Of a stretch of 64,000 bases of DNA, positions 37,899 to 47,305 are shown piece after piece. This DNA comes from Pseudobdellovibrionaceae bacterium (GTDB lineage Bacteria; Bdellovibrionota; Bdellovibrionia; Bdellovibrionales; Bdellovibrionaceae): contig JAHBUS010000006.1 in assembly GCA_019637955.1 (NCBI GenBank), forward strand, positions 205,826 through 269,825. The letters are read 5' to 3'. Position numbers and translations under genes: made by a program. Numbering within the stretch: the stretch's first letter is position 1; every line of letters starts with the position of its first letter. The notes under the pieces were generated by a model. That model was given only the letters and a program-made list of their open reading frames with translations. It ran no database searches and had not been told where the DNA came from.

Positions 37899-39309
37899 AG
37901 GCCTCACGCGCGAAACGTACGACCATTTTTTAAGCTCCTGCTTGAAGCCTTGGGAGTCCGCCGCGCTCATGACCGCGGGGGGCGAGACGCTCTCTTTGCG
38001 TTACGAAACGCTCTCGGACGTTGGAACTTTGCCGCAAGCGGGACGCGTGGCTCTTCAATATCTCAAAGTCGGACCAGGAGACCTGGTCGTCTTGAACGAT
38101 CCGTTCAGCGGTGGCAACTTGCTCTCGAATCTCACGCTCATCTACGGCATGGAGCACGAGTGCGGCGGGCTGGTGCTCGTCGTGCGCACGGGATTCCGCG
38201 CGCGCCTGAATCTGGGCGAGCGTCTCGACGAAGAGGGTCTGCGCATTCCGCCCACGCCGCTCGCGCAAAAAGGCGAGTGGATGGAGCCCTTGCTTCAAGC
38301 CTTGGTCACGCACCCGCAAGCGCCGTTCGGCTGCGAAGCGCGGCTGCGCCAGCTTTTTGCCCAGATGCGCTCGCTCTCCCAACGACTCTCACCGCCCACG
38401 CGCGATTGGAAACCGTACTTGAATGAGTGCCGCCAAGAAACCTTGGGTTTCTTAAGCGACATTCCTCACGGCGAAACCAAAGTCGAACAGCGTTTGGCCG
38501 GAGGCGAACTTTTGCGTTTGAATTTGGAAGTCACCGGTGAACACGTGAATTTCGATTTCTCGGGCACCAGCCCTTCGAAAAAAATCGGACTCACGGACTC
38601 CGCCGTGCAGGGCGCCTGCTTTGGCGCCTTGGTCGCCTACTTCCACCAGAATCTCGGAATCAACGAAAGTTCGTTGTCGATTTCGCACGTCTCGGCTCCC
38701 TTGGGAAGCTGGCTCAACTCGAAATACCCCACGCCCACCTTCCGCGGAATGACTGAGGGCGTGCACCGCGTGGCGCATCTGGTGTGGCAAGCCCTTACCG
38801 ATCTGGCGTCGCAAGCGGCGGTCGCCCCGAGTCCGTCATCGCCGACGTGGCTGAGCCTTCAGTTTGAAGACGGCTCGATGTTTTTTGACTCGCTCCCCGG
38901 CGGCGTGGGCGCGCACGCCAAATCCGGCGGCGCTTCGGCGCTGCACTTGTGGGTCCGCAGTCCCATCGTCAATTCAATCGAGCAGATCGAAAGTAAATTT
39001 CCGCTGCGCATTTTGCAGGCCGGTCCCCGCAAAGGGTCGGGCGGCGACGGCGCGAGCCGCGGCGGCGACGGCATGATCAAGACCTACGAACTCCTCAAAC
39101 CCGCGCACCTGCAGTGGATTCAGTCCACGGGCGATGCCAAGGGCTTTCGGGGTGGCGAAGCCGGCCAATCGTCTTTGCTAAAAATTGAAGGCGCGGATAA
39201 AGCGCAGGTTCTCAAAGCCGAGGTGGGCGCGCTGGACCTCGCGGCGGGCACCAAAATCGAAGTGCTCACCGCCGGCGGCGGCGGATACGGCCCCGGAAAA
39301 CAGTCTTAG
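37891..39309 (+). CDS. HyuB/oxoprolinase B-like protein
   Basis: The ATG at 37891 follows GGGG and overlaps the stop of the HyuA-like gene. The 472-residue product has the HyuB signatures LKVGPGDLVVLNDPFSGGNL (compare GDV.ixNDPyxGGtHL) and, at the end, GFRGGEAGQ and LTAGGGGYGPG (compare TPGGGGyG). The pocket region FDFSGTSPSKKIGLTDSAV matches the FDFsGTxxq of the family. HyuB is usually about 550 residues. Together with its neighbour it forms a reduced HyuA/HyuB pair; the substrate is unknown. It is convergent with ilvA, eight bases apart, with no visible terminator. Confidence 0.78.
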   Translation: MLKGLTRETYDHFLSSCLKPWESAALMTAGGETLSLRYETLSDVGTLPQAGRVALQYLKVGPGDLVVLNDPFSGGNLLSNLTLIYGMEHECGGLVLVVRTGFRARLNLGERLDEEGLRIPPTPLAQKGEWMEPLLQALVTHPQAPFGCEARLRQLFAQMRSLSQRLSPPTRDWKPYLNECRQETLGFLSDIPHGETKVEQRLAGGELLRLNLEVTGEHVNFDFSGTSPSKKIGLTDSAVQGACFGALVAYFHQNLGINESSLSISHVSAPLGSWLNSKYPTPTFRGMTEGVHRVAHLVWQALTDLASQAAVAPSPSSPTWLSLQFEDGSMFFDSLPGGVGAHAKSGGASALHLWVRSPIVNSIEQIESKFPLRILQAGPRKGSGGDGASRGGDGMIKTYELLKPAHLQWIQSTGDAKGFRGGEAGQSSLLKIEGADKAQVLKAEVGALDLAAGTKIEVLTAGGGGYGPGKQS

Positions 39310-39317
39310 GTTTTCAT

Positions 39318-40526
39318 CTACAAAATGCGGCCGCCCGCTTGGGTGAGGGCTTTCTTGATTTCGTCGACGTGGGCCAGTCCCGTCGTCTCGAGCACAAAAT
39401 CGATCCGCGTTTCGCGCAGGAACAAACCTTGATTGATGCGGTCATGGTGAACTTCGAGCACGTTCGCGCGCAAATCGGCAATGGCTTGGGTCAAGCGGTT
39501 CAGGCTGCCAGGCAGATCGGCCACGACGACCGAAAGCATGCACAACCGGCCTTTGCTGATTTGGCCTTTTTCGATGACCTTCGCGATCATATTCAAATCG
39601 ATGTTGCCGCCGCACAAGACCACGCACGTTTTCTTGCCGAGGTTCAAGGGGCGGTTCATGAGGGCCGCGACTCCCGCCGCGCCCGCACCCTCAAGCACGG
39701 TTTTGCTGCGCTCGAGACAGAAAACGATGGCCTCGGCGATTTCGTCGTCGGTGACCGAGACGACTTCGTCGACCAATTTGGAGATGAAGGAGTCATACAT
39801 GATTTGCGAAGGCTTCTTGATCGCGATGCCATCGGCGATCGTCGAAACGCGGCGGTTCGGATCGAGAAGTTCTTCGTGCTTATAGAGACGGACCATCCCG
39901 TCGGCCGCCGCGCTCTGCACGCCGATCACGCGGCATTTGGGATTGATCGCCTTGACCGCGGTCGCGATCCCGCTAATCAAGCCGCCGCCGCCAATCGGGA
40001 CGATGACCGAGTCGAGATCGGGAATTGCCTGCATGACCTCAAGACCGATCGTGCCTTGCCCCGCGATGACTTTTTCGTCTTCAAAGGGATGCACAAACAC
40101 GTAGCCGTACTTTTCGACGAGTTCGCGCGCATACACGTGGGCATCGTCGACAACTTCGCCGTGAAACACGACGTTCGCGCCGTAACCGCGCGTGGCTTCG
40201 ACTTTGATGAGAGGAGCTCCCACCGGCATGACGATGGTGGATTTGACGCCCGCTTTTTGCGCGCTGAATGCCACGCCCTGGGCGTGGTTGCCCGCGGAAC
40301 TCGCCACGACGCCGCGTTTTTTCTCATCATCCGTGAGCGCGTGAATTTTATTGTAGGCCCCACGCAGCTTGAACGACCCGGTGAACTGCGTGTTTTCGAG
40401 TTTAAAGAAGACCTCGGTGCCTTGCACTTTGGCCGAGGCCGAATGACTCTTGTCGACTTCGGTCGGACGGATCACGCCCTTGAGCAGGGCCGCCGCTTTC
40501 TGAATATCTTCAAGAGTCACCTTCAT
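39318..40526 (-). CDS. ilvA: Threonine dehydratase with C-terminal ACT domain
   Basis: The enzyme deaminates threonine to 2-oxobutyrate. The ATG at 40526 follows GAGGAG; a TTG five codons upstream is the alternative. The 402-residue product has the PLP Lys in FTGSFKLRGAYNK, SSAGNHAQGVA, IGGGGLISGIATAVK and a C-terminal ACT domain (SVVVADLPGSLNRLTQAIADL). It is the short form with one ACT domain (TdcB/TD1-type), so both biosynthetic and degradative roles are possible. Confidence 0.92.
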   Translation of the reverse strand: MKVTLEDIQKAAALLKGVIRPTEVDKSHSASAKVQGTEVFFKLENTQFTGSFKLRGAYNKIHALTDDEKKRGVVASSAGNHAQGVAFSAQKAGVKSTIVMPVGAPLIKVEATRGYGANVVFHGEVVDDAHVYARELVEKYGYVFVHPFEDEKVIAGQGTIGLEVMQAIPDLDSVIVPIGGGGLISGIATAVKAINPKCRVIGVQSAAADGMVRLYKHEELLDPNRRVSTIADGIAIKKPSQIMYDSFISKLVDEVVSVTDDEIAEAIVFCLERSKTVLEGAGAAGVAALMNRPLNLGKKTCVVLCGGNIDLNMIAKVIEKGQISKGRLCMLSVVVADLPGSLNRLTQAIADLRANVLEVHHDRINQGLFLRETRIDFVLETTGLAHVDEIKKALTQAGGRIL

Positions 40527-40537
40527 ATCCGCACTCC

Positions 40538-40870
40538 TCAACCGGTGTCTTCATCCCAGTACGTCGAAAGACCCCAGAGCGGATGGTAGGTTCCCTTGGA
40601 ATTCCAAAGGCTCATCTCGAGCTGATTGTCCCCGACACCTTTGAGATCACTCTCGTCGAAATAGTAAAACGGAGCAAGGTGCTTTCGGCAGCCGCCACAC
40701 TTGTGGATGGCCGCATTTTCGATTTCATTCACTGTCCCACAGACATGACAGCGACGAACGTGAACCATTTTGTTTGTCGCCATATGTGTTTTGATTCTCT
40801 CACGGAGCGGGCTGGGAATCCAGCTGTGGCCTAAAAGCAAGTGCTTGATTTCACTCGTGATTCCTGTCAA
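40538..40870 (-). CDS. Small zinc-ribbon protein
   Basis: The frame has no good upstream ATG; it may start at the TTG at 40870, or at the ATG at 40783 (MATNKMVHVRRC). The core has CHVCGTVNEIEN and HKCGGCRKHL, a four-cysteine zinc ribbon, followed by APFYYFDESDL and a Trp-rich end (PLWGLSTYWDED). No signal peptide. The family is not recognised. It lies 11 bases before ilvA and is probably cotranscribed with it. Confidence 0.6.
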   Translation of the reverse strand: MTGITSEIKHLLLGHSWIPSPLRERIKTHMATNKMVHVRRCHVCGTVNEIENAAIHKCGGCRKHLAPFYYFDESDLKGVGDNQLEMSLWNSKGTYHPLWGLSTYWDEDTG

Positions 40871-40934
40871 ATGACTTTACGCGTCATTTGCCTTTCTGAA
40901 AGGTCTCGAGCACTTAACGCAGTTCGCTCACCAA

Positions 40935-42971
40935 TCACGGCTCAAGCTTTTGACTGGAAGATCGTCGCCCCATCTTCAAACGTCTCACACGCGTTGATCG
41001 AGAGGGCACATTCCGCAGATGTCTTTCGAGACGTTGGCGCGTGAACCGATCGAGACGAGAATCGTCGCGGCCGTAGCGGGCTTGAAGATACTCGCGAACA
41101 AAGTCATCACCGCGAGCGCGCGAGGCTTCACTCAAACGCGCGCGGCTCTGCTCCCACTGCGTGCGTTCACCTTGTGAGGTCTCAAACCGCGCGCCGATCC
41201 TGCGCCCAAAACGGGACCACAGTTTTTGCCAAGGATCCCGTCGGCGGAACAGGGAACGAGAGCGAGGTAAAATCGACGCCAGCAAACCGACAAGAACCAA
41301 CATGAAAGCGAAGGCGAGCGGTTCGGCGTAAGAAGCGACACCGATCTTCTCGGCGTTCTCTCGAATCCAATCCGCTTGGTAAGTCAAAACCCACCTTTCG
41401 GAGCGGCCGATCGTCGCGTCCCAAGCCAAATTCAAGCGTTCCTGAAACTGCGGCCACCAGGGAAGATGCGAAGCCCCGGCCCACAGTTGCTCGCGCAGAT
41501 TTTCAGGCAGCCAAAGAAGATCCGCCCCAAACTCGAAGCGCAACGGTTCGATCCAGAGGGTGGGATCCAAGCGCCGCCAGGTTTGCGTCGATTCATCGTA
41601 CGCCTCGGCCCACGCGTGGGCTTCGCGGGTCATCACCACGACGTCATCGCTGAAGGGATCGGGACGTCCCCCCAAAAAACCCACCGCGACGCGGGCGGGA
41701 ACTCCCTGTTGCCGTAAGAGCGTCACGGTGCTCGCGGCGAAGTGCTCGCAGAAACCGACCTTGGTGGTTTGCAAAAACTCGAGGACACCGCCGGTGGCCA
41801 GCACGGGCGGATTCAGCGAATAACGGAATTTCTGCTCCTTGAAAAAACCGCGCAGCGCTTCGACCTTTGCCGCCAGCGAAGAGGCCTGAGACATGCGCAC
41901 GAGCTCGGGATGAGAACTGACAAAGGACTCAAGACGTTCACGCAGCGCGGGACTGATCGCGGTGAGACGCTGACGTTCATTTTTCGTCATCAACGAGGGG
42001 ACGGGTTCGACGCTGGACCAAATTCGAAATCGCTGCGGCCCGCGCGGGGCCGTTCGCAGGCGAAAGACATCGGAGTCGTAAGCATCATAGGGAGCATCGG
42101 CGGACTCCACCGACGTCGGATGATCCAGAGCGATCATGGCGCGGCCATTGATTTCGCGGCTCCAGACCTCTTGGGCAAACCCGCGCCGAGCCACCGGCTC
42201 GGCCTCGCCTTCACGGCGACGGAGCTCCGCGCTCCAATTGAGTCCTTCTCCCGCTTCGAGAACGGAGCCCCGAAAATACTGAAACTTTCCGTCTGGCAGC
42301 GCTCCTAAAAACCGCACGCGCAGCGCCACTTCGTTGTTGGCAATGAGCTGCTCGAGACGCCCGGGTTCGATCTTTTCGGAGAATCCCAACTCGGCCTGCC
42401 CGCCTCCTGGCCCCCATAACTCCAAAGAGAAGCGCGGAAAAAAAAGAAAAATCACGAGCCAGATCGGAAGACTCATCAAGACAAAGGCGAACGCCGAACG
42501 CAAACCCGACCACGAAAAACTCGCGCGGTTGTCCTCGAAGACGGTCATCCAGAAAAAGATAAAAACGACATCCAAGATCAACAAGGCCGTGGTGAAAAAA
42601 CCTTGGTACTCCAAAAGAATGAGCGCGAGCGCCAAGACCCATAAAAACGTGAAGGCCCACTGGCTACGCCGGTGATGGAGCTTGAGCATCTCGAGCGGCA
42701 ACAAGACAAAAACCAAGGCCGCCGAGGACTCAATGCTGAAGATCTGCTTGAACGTGGCAAAAATCAGGACCGCGATAAGACCGCTTAAAATGTCGACCAG
42801 GGTGTCTTTTTTAAAACTGCGTGCGCCGAAAAAAATCCGCACCGGAAAACGGTCCGTAAAAACCGAGGCGATCAGAATTACGAGCCCAATGACCCCGACC
42901 CAGAACGGAACCTGACTCAGGAGCAAGAGCAAGTGAAGCGCCATCAATCCCGTCAGCACGAAGCGGTTCAC
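40935..42971 (-). CDS. Transglutaminase-like membrane protein (TgpA/DUF3488 type)
   Basis: The start is the GTG at 42971 with GGAGG six bases upstream, one base after the DUF58 stop. The 678-residue product has about five N-terminal membrane spans (to about 190), a periplasmic transglutaminase-like domain with Cys of VGFCEHFAAST, His of REAHAWAEAYD and Asp of RRLDPTLW, another span (about 565-585) and a basic cytoplasmic tail. TgpA of Pseudomonas aeruginosa is an essential member of this family; the substrate in the periplasm is not known. It forms the usual unit with MoxR and DUF58 genes. Confidence 0.9.
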   Translation of the reverse strand: MNRFVLTGLMALHLLLLLSQVPFWVGVIGLVILIASVFTDRFPVRIFFGARSFKKDTLVDILSGLIAVLIFATFKQIFSIESSAALVFVLLPLEMLKLHHRRSQWAFTFLWVLALALILLEYQGFFTTALLILDVVFIFFWMTVFEDNRASFSWSGLRSAFAFVLMSLPIWLVIFLFFPRFSLELWGPGGGQAELGFSEKIEPGRLEQLIANNEVALRVRFLGALPDGKFQYFRGSVLEAGEGLNWSAELRRREGEAEPVARRGFAQEVWSREINGRAMIALDHPTSVESADAPYDAYDSDVFRLRTAPRGPQRFRIWSSVEPVPSLMTKNERQRLTAISPALRERLESFVSSHPELVRMSQASSLAAKVEALRGFFKEQKFRYSLNPPVLATGGVLEFLQTTKVGFCEHFAASTVTLLRQQGVPARVAVGFLGGRPDPFSDDVVVMTREAHAWAEAYDESTQTWRRLDPTLWIEPLRFEFGADLLWLPENLREQLWAGASHLPWWPQFQERLNLAWDATIGRSERWVLTYQADWIRENAEKIGVASYAEPLAFAFMLVLVGLLASILPRSRSLFRRRDPWQKLWSRFGRRIGARFETSQGERTQWEQSRARLSEASRARGDDFVREYLQARYGRDDSRLDRFTRQRLERHLRNVPSRSTRVRRLKMGRRSSSQKLEP

Positions 42972-42972
42972 C

Positions 42973-43881
42973 CTAAGCCTCCGCCCAGGCCGTGAGCGCC
43001 GCCTCACGGCTCTCGTCTGTTTCGAGGCGGCCGCGCACGTAAGGCGTGTCGACTTCAAGCCCCGGATAACGAACGGCCGCCGCCGCGCAAATCGAAAGGC
43101 GCCGTTCAAGATCGCCTTCAAGCTCACTCCAGCGAAGCGATGGACGGCCTCCCATTGGAGACTCGAACTTTTTCAGAATCATCAAGGATTCATTCGAACT
43201 CGGCCGGGGCACGACGTGATTGGCACGGTCCAAGCGCGCCGACTCAAAGACCGAAGCAAAATCCTCTTCGGTGGTGGCGGAAGCCTCGCGCTCGGCTTGT
43301 CCTGGTGAGCCTACGGGGAGCGCGGCCTCCATGCGCGCCGGGTAGACGATCAAATCTCCCGCCACGGGCAGGCGCACCCACGCCCGGAAGAGACCGAAGG
43401 GCGCGCGAGTTTCAAGACCGGCGCGGGTCACCGCCCAACGTCCCCGTCGGAGCGTCACGTCCACGCGCGGATGCGGGCGCAGACTCCCGTCGCCGTTCAT
43501 TTCAAATGTCGTCGACGCGAGCTCCTCTTTTTGCTGGCCCTTCTTCAGGCGCACGCGAACGGACAGACCCGCGCGCGATTCCTTCGCAGAAGAGTGTCCA
43601 TGCAGCTCCCAAAGCCCCGACTCAAAAGCAAAGTTTGCGCGCGTGTGCAGCTTCAGCTGAGAAAGGCCGCGCAGCTGCGCGTGGGTCCATGTCATGCCTA
43701 AACCGTAAAGCGCAAAAAGAAAAAACCCCAGCAGTTGAACGCTGGGACTCGAATACACGGCCGACATCAAAATTAAAAAGAGATTCATCACGAGCATCAG
43801 AACGCCCGCGCGGGTCGGCATCACGTAAATGCGGTGCGGGCGTTCAAAGGACTCGAACAGCCCGGAGAGCGTCTTGAACAT
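42973..43881 (-). CDS. DUF58 protein
   Basis: The 302-residue product starts MFKTLSGLFESFERPHRIYV, with two membrane segments (about 25-45 and 48-68). The later part has RAPFGLFRAWVRLP and VYPARMEA, the strands typical of DUF58, and VVPRPSSNESLMIL. The expected VWA-like metal site is not evident. In this three-gene arrangement MoxR is thought to act as a chaperone for DUF58/VWA and TgpA-like proteins. Its start overlaps moxR by 38 bases. Confidence 0.85.
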   Translation of the reverse strand: MFKTLSGLFESFERPHRIYVMPTRAGVLMLVMNLFLILMSAVYSSPSVQLLGFFLFALYGLGMTWTHAQLRGLSQLKLHTRANFAFESGLWELHGHSSAKESRAGLSVRVRLKKGQQKEELASTTFEMNGDGSLRPHPRVDVTLRRGRWAVTRAGLETRAPFGLFRAWVRLPVAGDLIVYPARMEAALPVGSPGQAEREASATTEEDFASVFESARLDRANHVVPRPSSNESLMILKKFESPMGGRPSLRWSELEGDLERRLSICAAAAVRYPGLEVDTPYVRGRLETDESREAALTAWAEA

Positions 43882-44743
43882 GGACCGGCCTTTCAGTCGA
43901 CGTGCGGCTCAGGCGGTGACTCCAGGCCTCCACGGCGAGCACCTGCACGTCTTCGGGAATGACGTAGTCGCGACCCTCGAGCCACGCCCACGCCTTGGCG
44001 AGATCGAGCAAGCTCTGCAAGGCGCGGGTTGAGAGGTGCGCCTCCTGAGCGCGCAAATGCGCGGCCAGCTTTAAGACGTAGTCCAAAACCGCCTCGCTTG
44101 TTTTCACCTGCGCGCATTCGCGTCGGGCCTCGCCCCAAGCGGCGGCCTCCGCCGCTTTCTCGACGCGGGCTAAAAGTTCTTCGCGCCGTCCCGAGCGGAG
44201 AATGTCTTTTTCGAACTCCGGCGAAGGAAGTCCCAATTGAATTTTGAGGGCGAAGCGGTCCAATTGCGACGTTGGCAGGCGGTTCACGCCCGCCTCTTCT
44301 TTGGGATTTTGCGTGGCCATCACGAAAAAGAGAGGCGGGAGCTCATAGTCTTGCCCATCCACGCTGATCTGCCGCTCTTCCATCGCCTGCAACACGGAGC
44401 TCTGGGTTTTGCTCGAGGCGCGGTTGAGTTCATCGAGCAAGACGACCTCGCTGAACAAAGGACCGCGGCGGAATTCGTATCTTCCCGGCTGCGGAATCCA
44501 GATCAAGCCTCCCGTGACATCCGAAGGCATCAAGTCGGGAGTCATCTGCAGGCGCTTAAAACCCAAACCCAAGGCTTTGGCCATCGACTGCGCGAGCAAC
44601 GTTTTACCAACGCCGGGGAGGTCTTCGATTAAGAGATGTCCGCCCGCCAAAAAACACGCGAGCGCCTTGCGCACGGGCTCGCCGGATCCTTTGAACGCTT
44701 TTTGAATTTCGGCCTGGGCCCGACGGGCGGTCTCCATTTGCAT
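43844..44743 (-). CDS. MoxR-family AAA+ ATPase
   Basis: The 299-residue product has Walker A EDLPGVGKTLLAQSMAKAL, Walker B VVLLDELNRASSKTQSSVL with the MoxR signature, sensor 1 VMATQNPKEEAG and the C-terminal lid with sensor 2 STRALQSLLDLAKAWAWL. MoxR proteins assemble or activate partners with VWA or DUF58 domains, here the next two genes. The start follows no strong Shine-Dalgarno; an ATG two codons downstream is equally possible. Confidence 0.93.
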   Translation of the reverse strand: MQMETARRAQAEIQKAFKGSGEPVRKALACFLAGGHLLIEDLPGVGKTLLAQSMAKALGLGFKRLQMTPDLMPSDVTGGLIWIPQPGRYEFRRGPLFSEVVLLDELNRASSKTQSSVLQAMEERQISVDGQDYELPPLFFVMATQNPKEEAGVNRLPTSQLDRFALKIQLGLPSPEFEKDILRSGRREELLARVEKAAEAAAWGEARRECAQVKTSEAVLDYVLKLAAHLRAQEAHLSTRALQSLLDLAKAWAWLEGRDYVIPEDVQVLAVEAWSHRLSRTSTERPVHVQDALRAVRVL

Positions 44744-44806
44744 CTCAAAAGCATGACAGCCCAGATCGGGCTTGCCTACTCATGACATGGCGAAGGATGT
44801 GAAATG

Positions 44807-45556
44807 TCAGTTGGGATCGGTCATCACGAGCGGCGCGCCGTCGGTGATGACGAGAGTGTGTTCGAACTGAGCCGAGATTCCGCCCTCATCGGCGATCAGG
44901 CTCCAGCCGTCGGGCATTTCGTCGACGAAACAGGACTTGGTCGCCAAGAAGGGCTCGATCGTGATGACCTGGCCTTTCTTCAGGACGCGCTTGTCATCGG
45001 GATCGTAAAAGCCCGCGATGAACTTGGGTTCTTCGTGAAGACTCTTGCCCACGCCGTGACTGCCGAGGTTCTCGATGATCGTAAAGCGGTAGCGGTCGGC
45101 GACGCTCTCGATGCGTTGGCCGATCTTGTTGAGTTTCGCCCCCGCCTTGGCCGCTTTCATCGCTTCTTGAAGCGCCTCGGCCGTGGCCTTGAGCAAACGT
45201 TCGCCTTCGGGATCGGGAGTGCCGACGTAGAACGATCCACCGGTGTCGCCAAAGAACCCGTCTTTCTCCGCCGACACATCGACATTGAGAAGATCGCCGT
45301 CTTTCAAAATTTGCTCGTTCGGAATTCCGTGCGCGACCACGGGAGCGATGCTCAAGCACGTCACGCCCGGAAAATCGTAAGTCACTTGCGGGGCGGAGCG
45401 GGCGCCGTGAGCCTTTAAGAACTCGCCCGCGAGCGCGTCCAATTCCAAAAGCGACATGCCGGGCTTGGCAGCCTCTTTCATCATCTGCAAACAGCGAGCG
45501 ACGATACGGCCGATCTCGCGCAGTTTCTGGATTTCTTCTGGGGTCGTGGCGATCAT
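44807..45556 (-). CDS. map: Methionine aminopeptidase type I
   Basis: Map removes the initiator methionine. The 249-residue product has the five metal ligands in place: DVSAEKDGFFGDTGG (two Asp, as in D97 and D108), GSHGVGKSLHEEP (His), TIEPFLA (Glu) and FEHTLVIT (Glu). The conserved DGYHGDT is DGFFGDT, so one non-ligand His is Phe. There is no N-terminal zinc or SH3 extension. It is divergent from the polysaccharide deacetylase gene. It lies 63 bases before moxR. Confidence 0.95.
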   Translation of the reverse strand: MIATTPEEIQKLREIGRIVARCLQMMKEAAKPGMSLLELDALAGEFLKAHGARSAPQVTYDFPGVTCLSIAPVVAHGIPNEQILKDGDLLNVDVSAEKDGFFGDTGGSFYVGTPDPEGERLLKATAEALQEAMKAAKAGAKLNKIGQRIESVADRYRFTIIENLGSHGVGKSLHEEPKFIAGFYDPDDKRVLKKGQVITIEPFLATKSCFVDEMPDGWSLIADEGGISAQFEHTLVITDGAPLVMTDPN

Positions 45557-45731
45557 GAGTCAGTTGTACCCCAACGGTGTCATGCATTTCATCTGTAAAG
45601 CCTGAATTGTCACAACCAAGGCCGAAACCGCGCCAAATCGCATATATTTGATCTGAAGCGGTCCGGAGCCTGCAAAAAAGCACCTAAACGCGAGTGCGAT
45701 TCGAATCGCGCCGCCAACTCAAGGTGCGCTG

Positions 45732-47234
45732 ATGAAAAAGAAAATGATCCTCCCCCTGCTTGCTGGTTTGGTTTCGTCCCTGAACCCCCTGGCTCAGTCA
45801 TACGCCCAAACCCGGATTGAACGCCCGCCTCAGTATATTTTGATCAGTTTTGACGGGGGCTATAACCCCGACATGTGGGTCGCCACCCGTGAACACGCTC
45901 TGGCTTCAAATGCGAAAGTCGCGCACTTTATCAGCGGCGTTGATTTCTTGATGGGCTCTTCTTCGCGCAGCATTCCCGGCGCCGTGGACCATATCTACAA
46001 ACCGCCGCGCTGGACCAGCGGCCGCCGCTCTGACATCGGATTCGGCGGCGACAAAGGCGAAGTCACCCGACGTATCACCGAAATGAAAAAGAGTATGGAT
46101 GCCGGGATGGAAATCGGTGGGCACGCCAACGCGCACTTCAACGGTTCGGCATGGACCGCGGATGAGTGGCGCTATGAATTCAACCTCTTCAACGAGTACG
46201 TTTACAACGTTCACAAAATCAATGGCATCAGCGAAAACGCTTCGGGCGTGCGCGTGAGCGATTGGAAAAACGCTCTCGACAGCCATCTCAAGAGCTTCCG
46301 CGCTCCCTATTTGGGCCGCGGCGCGGGCCTGTGGGCCGCGATGGGCTCGAGCTCTTGGCAAGTCGATGGCGGACGCCGCTTGAGCCGCATGGTTTACGAT
46401 GCCAGCGACGTGGCCCAAAATCCCACCTCGTGGCCCGAAAAATCGAATCAAGGTTTTTGGTTCATGCGGATGCCCGTCATTCCCGTTCCGGGTCTGAGCC
46501 GCGGCGTTCTGGCGATGGACTACAATTTTTATGTCGCCCACTCTGACAATCCGAATTCGCCCAAAGACAAACCCGCGATGGTCGGTCAGTTCGAAGAGCA
46601 AATGTACGCGGCTTATCTCAACTGGTTCGAACGCAACTACTACGGAAACCGCGCGCCTTTGAACATCGGTCACCACTTCTCGACTTGGAACAAAGGCGCT
46701 TACTGGAAGGCTTTGAAACGCTTCATGACCAATGTTTGTAACCAACCCGAAGTTCGCTGCATCACCGGCATGGAAATGGCCGAGATCCTCGACAAGACTC
46801 CCTCGGCGACTTTGAATGCTTACCGCCACGGCGAATTCGATCGCGGGAACACGCCCCGCTTGAACTTGGTGCGCCCCACCCGCATCGCCGATGTTCGCAA
46901 TGAAAACGACACGTACCGCTGGATCAAAGACGGCATCGCCGATCTCCCCCGCGCCGAAGGCACTCGCTTCTCGTGGAAATCGGGAGACACCGACCTGCAC
47001 CTGCTCCGGCTGAAACTCGCGGACCTCGCAAGAAAAGGTTTGAGCCGCGTGGACCTCGTGGTGAAAAAAGCGAATCAACCCGAGCAGAAATTGCCCTTCA
47101 TGATCGAGTGGAATCCCGCGACCGACGAAGCTTCACTGGTGCGCTGGAACGAACCGTTGCTCAAAGCTTGCGATGAGCACGCTCACGACGAGCAAGTCGA
47201 CACCAAAGAACTCGTCGACGGCTTCGACATCTAA
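45732..47234 (+). CDS. Exported polysaccharide deacetylase-like protein (NodB fold)
   Basis: The 500-residue product has a signal peptide (MILPLLAGLVSSLNPLAQSYA). Motif 1 is ISFDGGYNP: the first Asp (D41, the base in NodB enzymes) is present, but the second, a metal ligand, is Gly. Motif 2 GGHANAHFNG keeps the two His ligands (H131, H135), motif 3 is SFRAPYLG (R190), and LNIGHHFSTWN may be motif 5. About 190 residues follow without a recognised domain. Bdellovibrio uses two peptidoglycan deacetylases to mark prey wall; this protein may have a similar role on prey or own wall. The missing Asp leaves activity in doubt. Confidence 0.82.
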   Translation: MKKKMILPLLAGLVSSLNPLAQSYAQTRIERPPQYILISFDGGYNPDMWVATREHALASNAKVAHFISGVDFLMGSSSRSIPGAVDHIYKPPRWTSGRRSDIGFGGDKGEVTRRITEMKKSMDAGMEIGGHANAHFNGSAWTADEWRYEFNLFNEYVYNVHKINGISENASGVRVSDWKNALDSHLKSFRAPYLGRGAGLWAAMGSSSWQVDGGRRLSRMVYDASDVAQNPTSWPEKSNQGFWFMRMPVIPVPGLSRGVLAMDYNFYVAHSDNPNSPKDKPAMVGQFEEQMYAAYLNWFERNYYGNRAPLNIGHHFSTWNKGAYWKALKRFMTNVCNQPEVRCITGMEMAEILDKTPSATLNAYRHGEFDRGNTPRLNLVRPTRIADVRNENDTYRWIKDGIADLPRAEGTRFSWKSGDTDLHLLRLKLADLARKGLSRVDLVVKKANQPEQKLPFMIEWNPATDEASLVRWNEPLLKACDEHAHDEQVDTKELVDGFDI

Positions 47235-47242
47235 GCTTTGTG

Positions 47243-47255
47243 GGTGCCTGGCACC
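47243..47255. repeat. Palindromic 13-base motif, copy 1
   Basis: GGTGCCTGGCACC lies just after the deacetylase stop. Its reverse complement, GGTGCCAGGCACC, occurs again at 48233-48245 downstream of tpiA. Both copies are next to gene ends. Confidence 0.6.
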
Positions 47256-47276
47256 TTCAAAGCGCCCGCATCATGA

Positions 47277-47305
47277 AAAACCCGGGGAGATTCCTCGGGT
47301 TTTTT
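47277..47305. terminator. Bidirectional terminator between the deacetylase and acetyltransferase genes
   Basis: AAAACCCGGGG and CCTCGGGTTTT form an 11-bp stem with one G-U pair and a five-base loop, followed by TTTTTTACTTTTT on the plus strand. It also lies against the stop of the minus-strand acetyltransferase gene. Confidence 0.8.

Noticed and set aside
38974..39168. A Gly/Ala-rich low-complexity frame opposite the HyuB-like gene
   Set aside because: It is an antisense shadow of the GSGGDGASRGGDG stretch of the real gene.
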